64,000 bases of DNA, from NCBI GenBank assembly GCA_036365515.1, contig CM070877.1:86418022-86482021 (forward strand). The letters are read 5' to 3'. A model generated the notes under the pieces. The model saw only the letters and a program-made list of their open reading frames with translations. It had not been told where the DNA came from and did not search any database. Shown here piece after piece: positions 32,520-46,432 of this stretch (position 1 is the stretch's first letter; each line of letters opens with the position of its first letter). The DNA is from Torymus aiolomorphi (Eukaryota; Arthropoda; Insecta; Hymenoptera; Torymidae). Made by a program: the position numbers and the translations under genes.

Positions 32520-33360
32520 TGCAAGGGGATTCCTCTTCAATCTCGTAAATTTAAAATGCTTTCGCACGGCCGGTGGTATCCTTCACAAGATACCTACTGG
32601 ATTACCAATGGCTCAGGAAGTAACGATCTTCCCAACTGATGGTTCGGTTTTCGAACGCTAGGCCGGGGTAAACTCGCTTTTACCCGCCCGCTTGGAGGTT
32701 ATGTCGCTTATTGCGTAATGCGCGACCGATCCCGCGTTCAAAAATAAAATTTTAAATTTTCGACCGTTTGCGCATGCGCAACACCGAAATTACTGAATGC
32801 ACCCACCTCCCCGTGAGATGGGCCATCGAAATCGCGATAGTGATTTTTCACTTTTTATTTTCGGTTTTGCGCATGCGCGGACCCCAAAATTACTATGCGC
32901 ACGCCCTAAACTAATTCCCGCGTAAGCCTTTACGCGGGTTAACCCTTTAAATAAAAGAAAACGTCGAAATCCTCCAATTCACCAATCGGGTGTGAAATCC
33001 GTTACGTGCACGTGTGTTGACGCGCAAAAAGATAGAACGCTAAACCTATTTTAATCCCTAATATAATGAATAATTAATAAATAATTAATTGCTAACTAAT
33101 CTCTTTGCTGTCCTCACTATATACTTCAACAAATGCTCGGTCATCACAAGCAATGTTCCTCACTAAGTGCATGCAGGTCGGGTTATTTCCTCCAAGCCGG
33201 GTTATGAACCATCAGTTGGTTACCCTTGCACACCTATACAGTTTTATAATAATTAATTGTCACCGCGATAATTAATTATTCACAACGCGCGTCTCGAACT
33301 GTTTCGAAAATTAGCTAATAAAAGTAAAATTCGCCGTTCCCTAATCTAATATGCTGCAAC
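32520..33360 (-). other. Gypsy element 1 untranslated leader
   Basis: Between the primer-binding site and the first ORF. No coding frame. Mixed composition with a GCGCATGCGC-type palindromic patch repeated near 32770 and 32872. It is a long leader for a Gypsy element, a possible site of RNA packaging signals (inference). Confidence 0.45.
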
Positions 33361-33378
33361 ACGTTAATGGGCGCCAGT
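33361..33378 (-). promoter_or_regulatory. Gypsy element 1 primer-binding site
   Basis: Directly inside the 5' LTR end (GTTACA on the minus strand) comes AC, then TGGCGCCCATTAACG. The TGGCGCC start is the usual complement of a tRNA 3' end ending in CCA. It fixes the orientation of the element as minus. Confidence 0.75.
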
Positions 33379-34042
33379 TGTAACGGGGTGAATTTAAAAG
33401 AGGGTATTAATCCCGCTCTGGGGTGCGCGAGGTAAGATACGGGCGTCTACTACGCCTGAAGCAGCGCGCCCTTGTAGACGGACCCGTAGGCCGGCCGGAG
33501 CGCGTTGGCGCAGGCTCCGAACAAGCGCGCCCGGCTTTCACTGTAGAAAGCTTAGGCCGCTTTCTACTAGAACCGAGGCTCCGCTCTGCCGCTGCTAGCA
33601 ACTTCGGCGCACGAATCACCGGCGGCTAGCTATGAACTAGCCTTGCCTACACTCGCCGGTGTTCCCGTACAACGCCGCTCAGGTTAACCTGAGCAACTTT
33701 AACTTACAATTTTCCCGTCGACGTTGCTCCTCTAGGAGGTGATGCCTCCGGCTAGCTGCAGCTGCTGAAAACGTAGAGGGCGGTATTCGGGGAGATAGGG
33801 AACGGTTACTCGCAAAATAAAGAAAGCATGACTCCAGTACTTAGAATAAAAGGTTTAATTAACCAGAAGGAAATTTTGCGCTAAGGGGCGCGATGCCCGA
33901 ACAACTACTACAGAAATACACGCGCACAGGCCGAGACTTACGCGGAGCCGGCCGATCGCACAGCCGGCGTCACCGCGCCGCGAGACGCCACAAAATGGCC
34001 GCCACACGCTCGTACACGAGGCCGCTCGCCTCTACGCAAACG

Positions 34043-34376
34043 TGTTGAGGTTTGGATAATTAATAGTGTTGAGGTTTGTGGTAAATTAATAGTCCATTGT
34101 TTAATAGAGAGAGATAAATATAAAGACTTTATTTAGGTGGCAAGAAAGCCAGTCGGCACGTCCGACTTACATCGCAGTTGGAATAGCAAGAAGGTAAGAA
34201 ACATTCTAAGTGCGCTACACTGCTCTCGCGTCTCACGCAACTCTCATACAGACATCCTGGAGTGGGGAGACACTCATATGTGTGTTACGTCCGCCGTCGC
34301 TTGGCAGACGCGCATACCATTGAACCTATCCTCGCGTACAGCGCGCCGCATGTTGAAACATTCACATATTCCAACA
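34043..34376 (-). repeat. Copia 3' LTR
   Basis: 334 bp, TG...CA ends. Small differences from the 5' LTR: one G/A near the outer end, an extra G in gtggtaaatta, agata against ggtaa, and cgctt against cactt. Confidence 0.9.
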
Positions 34377-34475
34377 CGCCTCCTTGAATTTTCAACATTA
34401 TAATTAAATGTTCATTCTTTCATTCAGTCATACAGTAATTTTAAAGTATCATAGCGTTGATAGATTTCTTTTATT

Positions 34476-36692
34476 TCAAATCACTCTCAACGCTTTTCTA
34501 TTTTTCAAAAACTTCGTCTTATCTAAACTCTTTGTTAACATATCAGCTAGATTAAATTCTGAGTCTATTTTTACAACATCAATTATTCCATTTTCGTAGT
34601 TTTCATTAACGTAGTGATACTGCACTTCAATGTGCTTTGAATTTTTTGTAAAGTTACCAAATTTTGCGATTGCAATTGCGCCTGAGTTATCTTCATACAT
34701 TTTAATTGGTTTATCAAATTTTACGTTAAATGATTCGCATAATAAATTTTTAATGAACAAGATTTCTGTCACTGCTTCGGACATAGCAGTATATTCTGCA
34801 AAAGTAGAACATTTTGTTACAGTACTTTGTTTATGCGTTTTCCAAAAAATTAAGTTTCCGTATAATCTAATTACAAAACCTGTTGTAGATTTTCTATCTA
34901 CATTATCTCCTGCATAGTCAGAATCTACCATACAATCTAATACTTCGCTGTTAACATTATCGTAGTACGTTAGCTTTAAATCTTTAGTCTTAAATAAGTA
35001 TTTCAAAATTCTCAATGCATATTTAAAGTGTCTTTGGTCATAACAACTTTGGTAACGACTTAAATAATTAACGCTATATGTTATATCTGGCCTTGTGCCT
35101 GTACTGATATATAATAATTCGCCGATTAAATTTCTGTATTTTATTCTTTCATCTGTTTCATTTGCTTGTTCTAATTTTAGATTACTCTCCATTAGAGTAT
35201 CGTATAATTTTGCATTTTCAAGGTTGTATTTTATAGCCAAAGATTCGATATATTTCGTTTGACTTAAAGTCATTTTACCTCTGTCTTCACTATATTCAAT
35301 ATCGATGCCAATATATTGGTTAATTTTGCCCAAATCTTTCATTATAAATCTTTCCATTAAACTTGCTTTTACTTTGTTTATTTTATTTTTGTCTTTGCAA
35401 CAAATCAAGAGATCATCTACAAAGACTAGTATATATATTGAATCTTTGCTTGTATTATTTACATATAGACAGTAATCATAGTTACTTCTTACAAAATTTA
35501 ATTTCTCGACATATTCGCTGAAACAATCATACCATGCTCTAGGACTTTCTCTGAGACCATACAGAGCCTTTTGCAATTTGCAAACTTTATTGTCTCCAGT
35601 TTCGTAACCTTTTGGTTCATTAATGTATACTTCTGATTTTACATTGCCATTTAAAAATGCCGTTTCAACATCCATTTGTTCTATAAACAAATTATTTTTA
35701 CAACTGTAAGACAATAAAATTTTCAACGTTTGCATTTTACCTACAGGTGAATAAACATTTTCAACATATTCTTTTTGTTGGAATCCTCTTACAACTAATC
35801 TCGCTTTATAAGTATCGTTATTTTTCTTTTTATAAACCCATTTAACGTCAATGACTTTTTTATCTTTTGGCCTTTCAACAATTTGCCATGTGTGATTTTT
35901 CTTTAAACTGTTTATTTCGGAATCCATTGCTAGTTGCCATTGTTTATATTCGCTGGAGTTTATCGCCTCCTCGAATGTATTTGGTACATTTGCATCAATA
36001 TAATTTACATAAATAAAATGAGTAACTGGATTTCCGTATCTATTTACTGGACTTTTCTTTCTTTGAGATTTTCGCGGTATTGTTAGTCTATCTCTGTTTT
36101 TGTTGTCTTCGTTATCAGATTCGTTATCGTTTACGTTATTCGCATCGATTAATTCAATTTGCTCTCCTCTACTTTCCCCGAAGGTCGTAGTAGAGTGAGA
36201 AGGATATTCAGAACCGCTGTTGTTCGTTTCATTTAATTCTACGTTAATTTCAGAATCACTATTTTCGATCTCTAAACAGATTAACTTTATGCTTTCTTCT
36301 ATTACATCAACATGCCTTGCAGTAATTACTTTATTATTAACTAAGACTTTATAACCGTTTTCAACGTATCCTACTAATACACCTAGTTGTGCCTTATTAT
36401 TCCACTTACTTTTCCTTAGAGCTTCCGGAACTCTTACGAAGACTCTACTTCCGTAAATTTTTAAATTTTTAACATTTGGCTTTATCCCAAAAAATATTTC
36501 ATAAGGAGTTTTATACTCTGACGTATTTGCAATTGTTCGATTTTTTAAGTAAGCTACCGTTTTCATTATTTCCGGCCAATATCTTCTATGAATTTTTGCT
36601 TCCCTCATTAAGCATCTACCTATATCCATTGCTGATCTATTATATCTCTCCGCTACTCCATTTAATTCGTGGACGTAGGGTGGACATGTCAA
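34476..36692 (-). pseudogene. Copia integrase C-terminus, reverse transcriptase and RNase H
   Basis: 738 codons, in the same frame as the upstream part after a single TGA. It starts LTCPPYVHELNGVAERYNRS, holding the integrase Glu (ELNG). Reverse transcriptase: YKARLVVRGFQQKEYVENVY, FIEQMDVETAFLNGNVKSEV, LQKALYGLRESPRAWYDCF, and the catalytic box LVFVDDLLICC (FVDD). RNase H: CMVDSDYAGDNVDRKSTTGF, CSTFAEYTAMSEAV, MYEDNSGAIAIAK, TKNSKHIEVQYHYV. The usual STEAEY motif reads STFAEY. Ends at 34476. The polyprotein would be about 1,390 residues, a normal Copia length. Confidence 0.9.
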
Positions 36693-38642
36693 TCATTCTA
36701 TTCCTTTTGATTTTATAAAATCGAGAATTTCGCGATTTAGATATTCTCTACCGTTATCACATTGCAACCTTTTAATTCTCTTATTAAATTTATTTTCTAC
36801 TAAATTTACGAATTCAATAAAACAACTTGCAGTTTCTGACTTATTCTTAATGCAAAAGATAATGGTACATTTGCTATAATCATCAATAAATGTAAGAAAA
36901 TATTTTTCTCCACCATAGCCAGTAGTACTATGTCGACCATTTAAATCAGTGTGTATTAATTCTAGGATTTCTTTCGTTTTTGTTCGATTGTTTTCAAACG
37001 GTATATTTGGCATTTTACTTTGTATGCAATTTGCACATTTCATATTTATTTTTTCCAGTTTATCTGGTAAACCTTCAACTAATTTATTATTTACTATTTT
37101 ATTCAAATAATTAAAATTTACATGGCCAAGTGCTCTATGCCATTTTTCTTTATCTGATAATCTTACTGAATTTACATATTTATCTTTATTTTTATTCGTT
37201 AATGCATAACTTTTCAAAGAATACAAATTATCAATTTTATTGGCAATAGCTACTAATTCTCCCGATTTATTGTAAATTTTGGCATTACTGTCTCGTGCAG
37301 TTATTGTAGCATTTTTAGTTATTCTGGAAAAGCTTAACAAATTTTGCTCAATTCCTTCTACATAATATACATTACTCAAATCAATTTGTTTTTCATTATA
37401 ATAATTTCTAACTTTGACTTTTATATTACCGACTTTCGTCGCTTTTAACATTTTACCGTCTGGTAATTTTACATTTACCGGATCTTTTAAAACTATATAC
37501 TTCTCAAAATATTTATCGCTTTTAATAATATGGTCTGTGGAACCACTCTCCAATAACCAATTTATTTCGTTACCTTCGCATTCTGTATTTACGCTATAAC
37601 CTGTTATGTCCTTTACTTCTGGGCCGCATACTTGTGTTGACCACGTCTCGGATGATGAACCCTGCTGCTCGTCCGTTGACTTGTTTTGATTTGAACTGCG
37701 TCCGCGTCTTCTGCCTCGATTGTAGCCTCGTTGGTTTCCACGTTGTCCTCTCGATAATTGGGCACCTCTGCCTCTGCCGCCTTGTTGGCCTTTCCAACAA
37801 TCCTTTTGATAATGTCCGACATTGCCGCAAGTAAAGTACTGTCCGCTTGTCTTTGTTGAGAACGTGCTTGCATTACTTTTGTTTTCTGAATTATTTTTAA
37901 CTAAATTCTTTTCTTTGATTTTTGATTTTACGTAATCTACTGTCCTTTCTCTTTCTGGAATGACGTCGATAAAGTCACCAATATAACTGTAATTTGCTGG
38001 TAATGCTTTGATTAAGTATCGCATTTTCTCAGTTTCATCTATCTTTCCTCCGGCTGCTTTAAATTCGTTCACCGCTTTCTCAAATTCTACGAAGAATTCT
38101 TCAACATTTTCATAATTCTTTAATTTAATATCTTCAATTTTTCCTCGGCATATTATTTGTAATGACGTGGATTTCGTCACATATAATTTATCCAAATTTG
38201 CAATCATTTCATAAGCTGATTTGCACTCACAAACATATTCTAATTGCTTATCTGAAATAGTGCTAATTAATATATTTCTTGCCTTTAAATCCTTTTTCTT
38301 CGATTCATCTGCTTTATCTGTCTCAGCCCGTTCTCTTTCGGCTTGCTCTTTGCACTCTTTATATTCTAATAGAGTCATTAAGCGAAATTTCCAACTTGTA
38401 TAATTTGCACCATCAAAAATGGGAATTACTATATCTTCAATTTTTGCTTGCTTAGCCATCTCGACCTTTTTTAATTTAATATCTTCGTACACTTTTATTA
38501 CTTTATTTAGCGTAATTACTTTCTGCACTATTTTCACAAAACGTTTTTCAGCATTCTTTTCCTTAATTATTTCTCCGCTTTCATCTTCAACGTCATATAG
38601 TATTACTTCTTCTTTGGTTTTTACTTTTCCTTTAGTGTCCAT
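36693..38642 (-). pseudogene. Copia gag-protease-integrase part of the polyprotein, up to an in-frame TGA
   Basis: 649 codons. An ATG at 38642 opens the frame, but the usual Copia gag start may be the inner Met before AKQAKIEDIVIPIFDGANYT, about 60 residues in. Gag (UBN2-type: MTLLEYKECKEQ, LDKLYVTKSTSLQIICRGK) is followed by a zinc knuckle YFTCGNVGHYQKDCW whose first Cys is Tyr. The protease motif reads NWLLESGSTDHII, with Glu in place of the catalytic Asp. Pre-integrase WHRALGHVNFNYLNKI and NCIQSKMPNIPF precede the integrase core: LIHTDLNGRH (D) and LQCDNGREYLNR (D). A TGA at 36693-36695 then interrupts the frame just before the catalytic Glu region. Otherwise intact. Confidence 0.9.
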
Positions 38643-38973
38643 TTACCACATGTATAACCTCAAATTTCCACGTGCTCTATTCTTGCACCGTGCAGCGTGC
38701 TTCACACAAGAAATCTAATCTGCTCGCATCGGCTTGAATTTTCATAAATTTTTCAAAAATCTTTCTTCTATCACTTATAGACATATTCCACTATGTATTC
38801 ACACTTGCATTTTTCTTACTTTTGCACTTTTCCTTCAATATTTTTCACAGTTAATTTTTCGCGAGACATGTGCCTTTTTATTTCTACGGCAAGGCTGCCC
38901 CAATACTCGCCGAGGCTTGTATTGAGTCAGAGTCTTTTTTCTTTTTTTACTTACTAACCACGCTCTTCTACCA

Positions 38974-39306
38974 TGTTGAGATTTGGATAATTAATAGTGT
39001 TGAGGTTTGTGTAAATTAATAGTCCATTGTTTAATAGAGAGAGGTAAATATAAAGACTTTATTTAGGTGGCAAGAAAGCCAGTCGGCACGTCCGACTTAC
39101 ATCGCAGTTGGAATAGCAAGAAGGTAAGAAACATTCTAAGTGCGCTACACTGCTCTCGCGTCTCACGCAACTCTCATACAGACATCCTGGAGTGGGGAGA
39201 CACTCATATGTGTGTTACGTCCGCCGTCACTTGGCAGACGCGCATACCATTGAACCTATCCTCGCGTACAGCGCGCCGCATGTTGAAACATTCACATATT
39301 CCAACA
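38974..39306 (-). repeat. Copia 5' LTR
   Basis: 333 bp, the promoter-bearing LTR for the minus-strand polyprotein. The inner end at 38974 is followed on the minus strand by the candidate primer-binding site. Confidence 0.9.
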
Positions 39307-39886
39307 AAACGGCGTCGAATAGCCGCGGAACAAGTCACTCGCGAAGCCGCTCGCACGCAAAACCTACGCAGCAAGTATAAAAGGAAGCGCAACACTTACT
39401 TTTGCGCTGGCCAGCGCGCCGCACGAGGGCTCTCCCTCTCTCTCTCTCTCTTTCACGCTCGCCTCCTCGCTGCGGGGCGGCGGGCCTCGTGGCAGCTCGA
39501 GCCGCTTCGCTGGCGGCCTCGCTCGCTCTCTCTCTCTCTGCTTCTCTTCGTCCAGCGGCCCTTGCCGGGCGTGGTCCTGCAGCCGAGCGTTCCACCGGTG
39601 GCTGGCTGGTGGCGAAGAGAAGGCGCGGGGGCACGGGGCACTCTCGATGGCGCGGGACTGGCGGGACACTCGGAGCACGTGCGCATCTGTTGCGCGGCGA
39701 GAGGGAACTGAGGAAAATGGCCGCGGCGTTGCTTCAGCGGCGCGTCGGCGTCTTCCTCTTCTTCTCGCTCCGCCTCTCGCGCGTCCCGCTTGGTGCGCGG
39801 CGAGTCGCTATACGTGCAAGCGCGCGAGATTCAAATCTCGCTGCGCGGTATACGCGATCGCCTTTACCTTTATTCATGCGCCCGTT

Positions 39887-40314
<428 letters not shown>

Positions 40315-40317
<3 letters not shown>

Positions 40318-41340
40318 AAAAGTAATAAAAATTTTCGTTTTTAATGATAACATAGAATGGAATGCCATTACAAAGTTCTTTGAGAAAGCATTCTGCTAAA
40401 GCAGTTAGCAGCGGTTTTACATTGATGGTTATTTATGTTGGAATTTTTATGAACAATATTTTAAATTATTTGACAAAAACAAATTACGTTTTTATCATGG
40501 AAACTCCAGTGAAATATGGTATTGGTATACTTTTAAACGAAGACTGTTATTTGGGTAGCTTAAAAAAACTATTACAACTAATTTAACTGTAACGATGCAC
40601 CTGTTCAATAGGCGCAACGATACTAAAAACCAAATGCGAAAACACTTTCTCTCTCTGATAACGCGTGCGCTGAAGAGAGAAAGCCGACGGATCTGTCAAC
40701 GGCATGGGAGAGCGAGCGTATGAATGTGCACATGCATGTACACACCGATATACACATGGACCGGAGCTCGTACAGCAAGGAGAGAGAGAGCAGGCGACTG
40801 AATAGCTGGCTTCCCTCTCCACCGCGCGCCGAGACCACGCGTCTCGCAGGCCGCGCAGGCTATAGCACGTCCGACCGCGCTAACTGTACAGCACACGGCG
40901 AGCGAGTACAAAGGCCGCCTCGCACGCCGTACTCGCTAAGCCCTGGAGTCCCGCTGTCGGAGCGGTGTATACGAGCGCACTCGTTACCCTGCACCCGAAA
41001 CGCCACTGAGACGATTCCTCCGGGTATACGAGCGCACTTGTTACCGGGGCGTTGTCGACGAGAAGTGGGAGCGCATTCGCCTACTCGTGGAGAATCGCGC
41101 CCGCGATCACCGTATTCTAGTAGCTAGTAAAATAGTATTTAATGTTCGCGCTCCGCTGCTTTGTATGTTACAGACCTCCGCCAATCGCGACCCGTAACCC
41201 ACAATGATTCGTGTATTAATTTTAGTCTTAGCATTTAAGTTCAATAAATTGTTATTTTCTCTAATACTTATTTGGCTTTGTCAATTTATTTCAATCGCTC
41301 TCTCCATTCGAATCCTCCTCGATTAGCTACCTTCAAGAGA
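40315..41340. other. No supported gene; CpG-rich patch
   Basis: 40340-40590 is AT-rich with a 74-codon plus frame that resembles nothing I know and is probably chance. 40640-41180 is CpG-rich with GAGAGA patches and TCTCTC on both strands, comparable to the islands at 5.6-7 kb and 11.4-13.4 kb. A duplicated gtatacgagcgcactngttac lies near 40967 and 41025. Confidence 0.35.
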
Positions 41341-41399
41341 GAGCAATCCTTTCGCATGAATACCACCATTTCATAACATAAATTAAGGTAGAATTATCA

Positions 41400-41890
41400 G
41401 AAAAATTCATGAGTGTTTGTAAAATTAATGTTATACCAGGAAAAAAACTTTGCAAAAATTGTTTGGCTAGATTTGGAAAAGAAATTGGTGATTTTGAAGT
41501 AGAATTTACATATTGTATTGATTCATATAAAAGACATAGGTCTAAAATGTTTAATGGATTAGAATTTTTAATATTAGTATGTATAACATATTTATATACG
41601 ACGTTCACAATGTATTATTTAGTTGTGAACATAAAATATGCAGTGTATGTAAAACTCAGCTTAAATCTGATATTACAGACTACATAAAGAGAAGAAGTGC
41701 ATCAGCATATGTATCGTACAATTATGCCTCTCAAGTTTTCAAGTGAATTTAGTGAATGGCAACAATGCAAAAGTACATCTGAGTCAGGTGTTGAATCGTG
41801 CAGTCAGAGAAAAAGACGTCTCGATACGATGTTAAATATTTTTTATATAAATCCACTCGAACGCAAGAAGTTAAATGATAAACATTGGTG
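41400..41890 (+). pseudogene. Weak coding relic with Cys-rich segments
   Basis: Plus-strand pieces look protein-like: SVCKINVIPGKKLCKNCLAR then FGKEIGDFEVE, and in another frame (about 41590-41730) FSCEHKICSVCKTQLKSDIT with YIKRRSASAYVSYNYASQ. The Cys/His spacing in the second piece resembles part of a RING-type finger. Frames are interrupted, there is no start, and I do not recognise the family. Confidence 0.25.
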
Positions 41891-42149
41891 AATAAAGGTG
41901 TTGTAATCCTGGAAATTGTTGTCAATGAAGTTTCAGAAGTCTTTGAACAATCCCACGGTGTTAAATTATCAAAATTTGAGAATTTAGAGGAAATACGTAA
42001 CGAAAGTTTCTGGTTTCATAATATATTTGCAAATGTTAAATCTAAATGAGATACACGAAAACTGTCGATGAAAAAATAAGTTTATTAACTTTATTGCTAG
42101 ATCATTGGAATTTCAAAACTATTACTCAGTATTTTATATGTACGAATTA

Positions 42150-42600
42150 TATGGGTGACTTAATGTCAACTGTTTAACTCAAAATTTCAAAATTGCTAAA
42201 ATTTTTTTACTCATTCCAAATTAACCCCAAAACACAACTCTAGAGTTTTAGAATAAAATATTCAATCGTTCAAAAGTTAGAATTAAATGGGAAAAAGTTT
42301 CGAAATTGTGACTAGAATTGCTCAGAATCTTTCCAGATCGATGCCAATTATTTTACTAATTTATACTTGACAGAACACCATTCAAAATAGGCTTAAGGCG
42401 AATGCGATTGTATCAATATTTTTCACCAAAGGCTAAAAAATTTTTAAAAAATGTTACCTTTAAACGAGACCTGGATAAAGATGGAAATAGATCACAAAAA
42501 AAAGTTACGGGAAATTAAAACTGTCAAAAGAGTGAAAAAACCCTGTTTTTGGTTAAAAAAAACCCATGACCACCGGATACAACTTTAGTCATTCATCCTT
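42150..42600. repeat. Diverged copy of the repeat in the 47.8-52.1 kb inverted repeat
   Basis: Shares the block gtcaactgttnaactcaaaa, ttccaaattaa and the later aaaagttagaattaa and atgggaaaaagttt segments with 47800-48000, in the same order, but with many substitutions and small gaps. Confidence 0.6.
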
Positions 42601-42609
42601 TCATGTTGA

Positions 42610-43650
42610 TTCCACAAAATTTTGTTTTTGAGTTGCTCTTTGAATCAAGGAGCGCGGGAGGGCTCCGAAGGCAAGTATCTGTCCAATGTAGAAAAAGCCT
42701 GAGGGACGACCGCTCTATTCATACATCGAAATCGGTGCGGGAGAATTTCAGTAATTTTTTACGTCTTTGCATTATGTTTTATTCAATATTTTTTATATCA
42801 ATGGATAGCTGCTTTGATATACTACGTGCATAATAAATTTCAATTAAAAATATTATGTCGTTTCGATGTATATCTCGTTTACATATTTTGTATGGTTGTT
42901 TTCAGATTATTTTTTTTCCTTTTTTTCCATCTCGATCAGCTGTTTTTGTTACGACTATTGCTCTCTTATGATTGAACAAGCTCCTATACGTCTGCTTCTC
43001 AGCGATCACTGAGAGAGAGAGAGAGGGACAGAGAGAGAGAGAGAGAGAAATAACCTCTCTAACGTGACGTTATAGTTTACGAAAATGTCTTATATTCTTA
43101 TTATAATTATATAAAAAATCAAGAACCGTAAGTATTTTCATTTAATTTATATATGAAGTCACCGATGTTATCTACGTCTACGTGTCAACGATGAAATAAG
43201 TATACATTAGATAAGTTTTTTAAATGACTATATAAAATTAAAAGATAAAGCTGTAAAAAAACTAGATACTATGTGTGCATTCTTTTCCAGATTAACTTTG
43301 AAATTTATACTTGGACTTCAGAAATAGTTTGTGGACGAATGAAGAGTGTAAACAAAAGCTTATGGAAGAATGAAGAAACAAAATTCAGGAAATCTGCATA
43401 AAAAAACATGCAAAAATGAGTTGATTAGGTATAATATATAGGTAATATGTATTCAAGAGCCGATATGAAAGCAAACTCTGGAACACAGGTTAATATTATA
43501 TGTGAGTGAAAATTAAAACAACGAATATAAATAGAATAGATGAAGGAAACATTGGGACTTGTGAAATAACTTGTTTTTATAACTACAGCCATGATGCTCT
43601 AGTGTAGTACATATTCAGTAATTTGAGAAAACAAGGCGCAAACATATTAG
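42610..43650. other. No gene seen
   Basis: AT-rich with a short GA microsatellite (about 43011-43049). No coding or mobile-element signal could be supported. Confidence 0.4.
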
Positions 43651-43654
43651 TACA

Positions 43655-45440
<1,786 letters not shown>

Positions 45441-46390
45441 TCATAACTCCAATGATGTTATCATCAGTATATTATAAAAGTATATAGTATTGGCGTCAAA
45501 ATGTAATTGGCTTCTAAGTAGAAATGTAAAAAAAAAAGAAAATTAAATATTATATTATACAAATGAGGATAACATTAAATTCAAGGTTTTATTTTTTTTG
45601 TATTGATTTTATGCGTTTTTGAACCTAAAAAGCAAGGCTAAATTCATTTTCGCGATTTTAAATAATTTTAGAGCAGAGGGAGAGAATGAATTTCTTTACA
45701 CGATAGGTAAAAAAAGTCACTTTTTAAAACATATTTTTATGTAGGAAAACGCCGAAAATCATTCATGTGTTACAAAAATTAATTTAAGAGGACGTCGTAG
45801 ATGGAAACAAAGATCCCTGTTTTATCGGCTATTTCAGTATTTCAAACTTTTCTCCCAAACCAAAATACCAATCGACTTAAAACTTTAGGAAGTGAATTCA
45901 AATTAAAAAATGAAGGGGGGGGGGGGCAACTATTATTATATTGAAATAAGCAAAAAATACTTTTTCTGTAATTTATTGCTTACCGGCCGCGTGCCAGCAT
46001 AGCAGCTTGTTCGCTATGCCTCTCCTTTTGCAATATTTTTATAGGTAATTCTGAATATTTTGAAATAAACGCGTACTTGTCCCCGCTCACTTACACAACA
46101 AAGAATGTTTACAAATTTGTAGCATACCTTTTAGTGGACTAGAAATTACAAAAACCTTGAACTACTGACGAGGTGATTGTGCCTCTTGATTGAAATCGTG
46201 GAGCAGACGACGCCTACCCATATCTCCTAATTTCGCTTGGAATACAAAACACCGATAATTCTAGCATAAAAGAATAGTTATCCTCGCTCACTATTACATT
46301 GAAGAATCTTTTAAATTGTATTTGGTCAACAAAAAATTCGTAAATTTTCCAAAAACCTTGAACTACTCAGCGAGGTGACACAAGTTCGGA
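45441..46390. other. No gene seen
   Basis: AT-rich, with a G run at 45917-45925. Two related stretches with acaaagaatnttt and aaaccttgaactact lie at about 46099-46165 and 46304-46368, a short degenerate direct repeat. Confidence 0.4.
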
Positions 46391-46400
46391 GCGTGTTGAA

Positions 46401-46432
46401 TATATAACGGCACCGCGCAGCCAACTTCAGAG
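46401..46432 (+). promoter_or_regulatory. Candidate core promoter (TATA box plus initiator)
   Basis: TATATAA at 46401-46407 followed 28 bp later by an initiator-like TTCAGA (46426-46431). Spacing is right for an insect RNA polymerase II promoter, at the upstream edge of a CpG-richer segment with splice motifs. Confidence 0.4.

Larger units (their letters stand above)
34043..39306 (-). mobile_element. Copia element, complete with two LTRs and target duplication
   Basis: A 5264-bp element flanked by the 5-bp duplication AAACG (34038-34042 and 39307-39311). Left LTR 34043-34376, right LTR 38974-39306; both begin TGTTGAG and end CCAACA on the plus strand. The LTRs differ only at a handful of positions by eye, indicating a recent insertion. 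Purine-rich AAGGAGGCG precedes the 3' LTR; TGGTAGAAGAGCG follows the 5' LTR as candidate primer-binding site. Confidence 0.95.
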
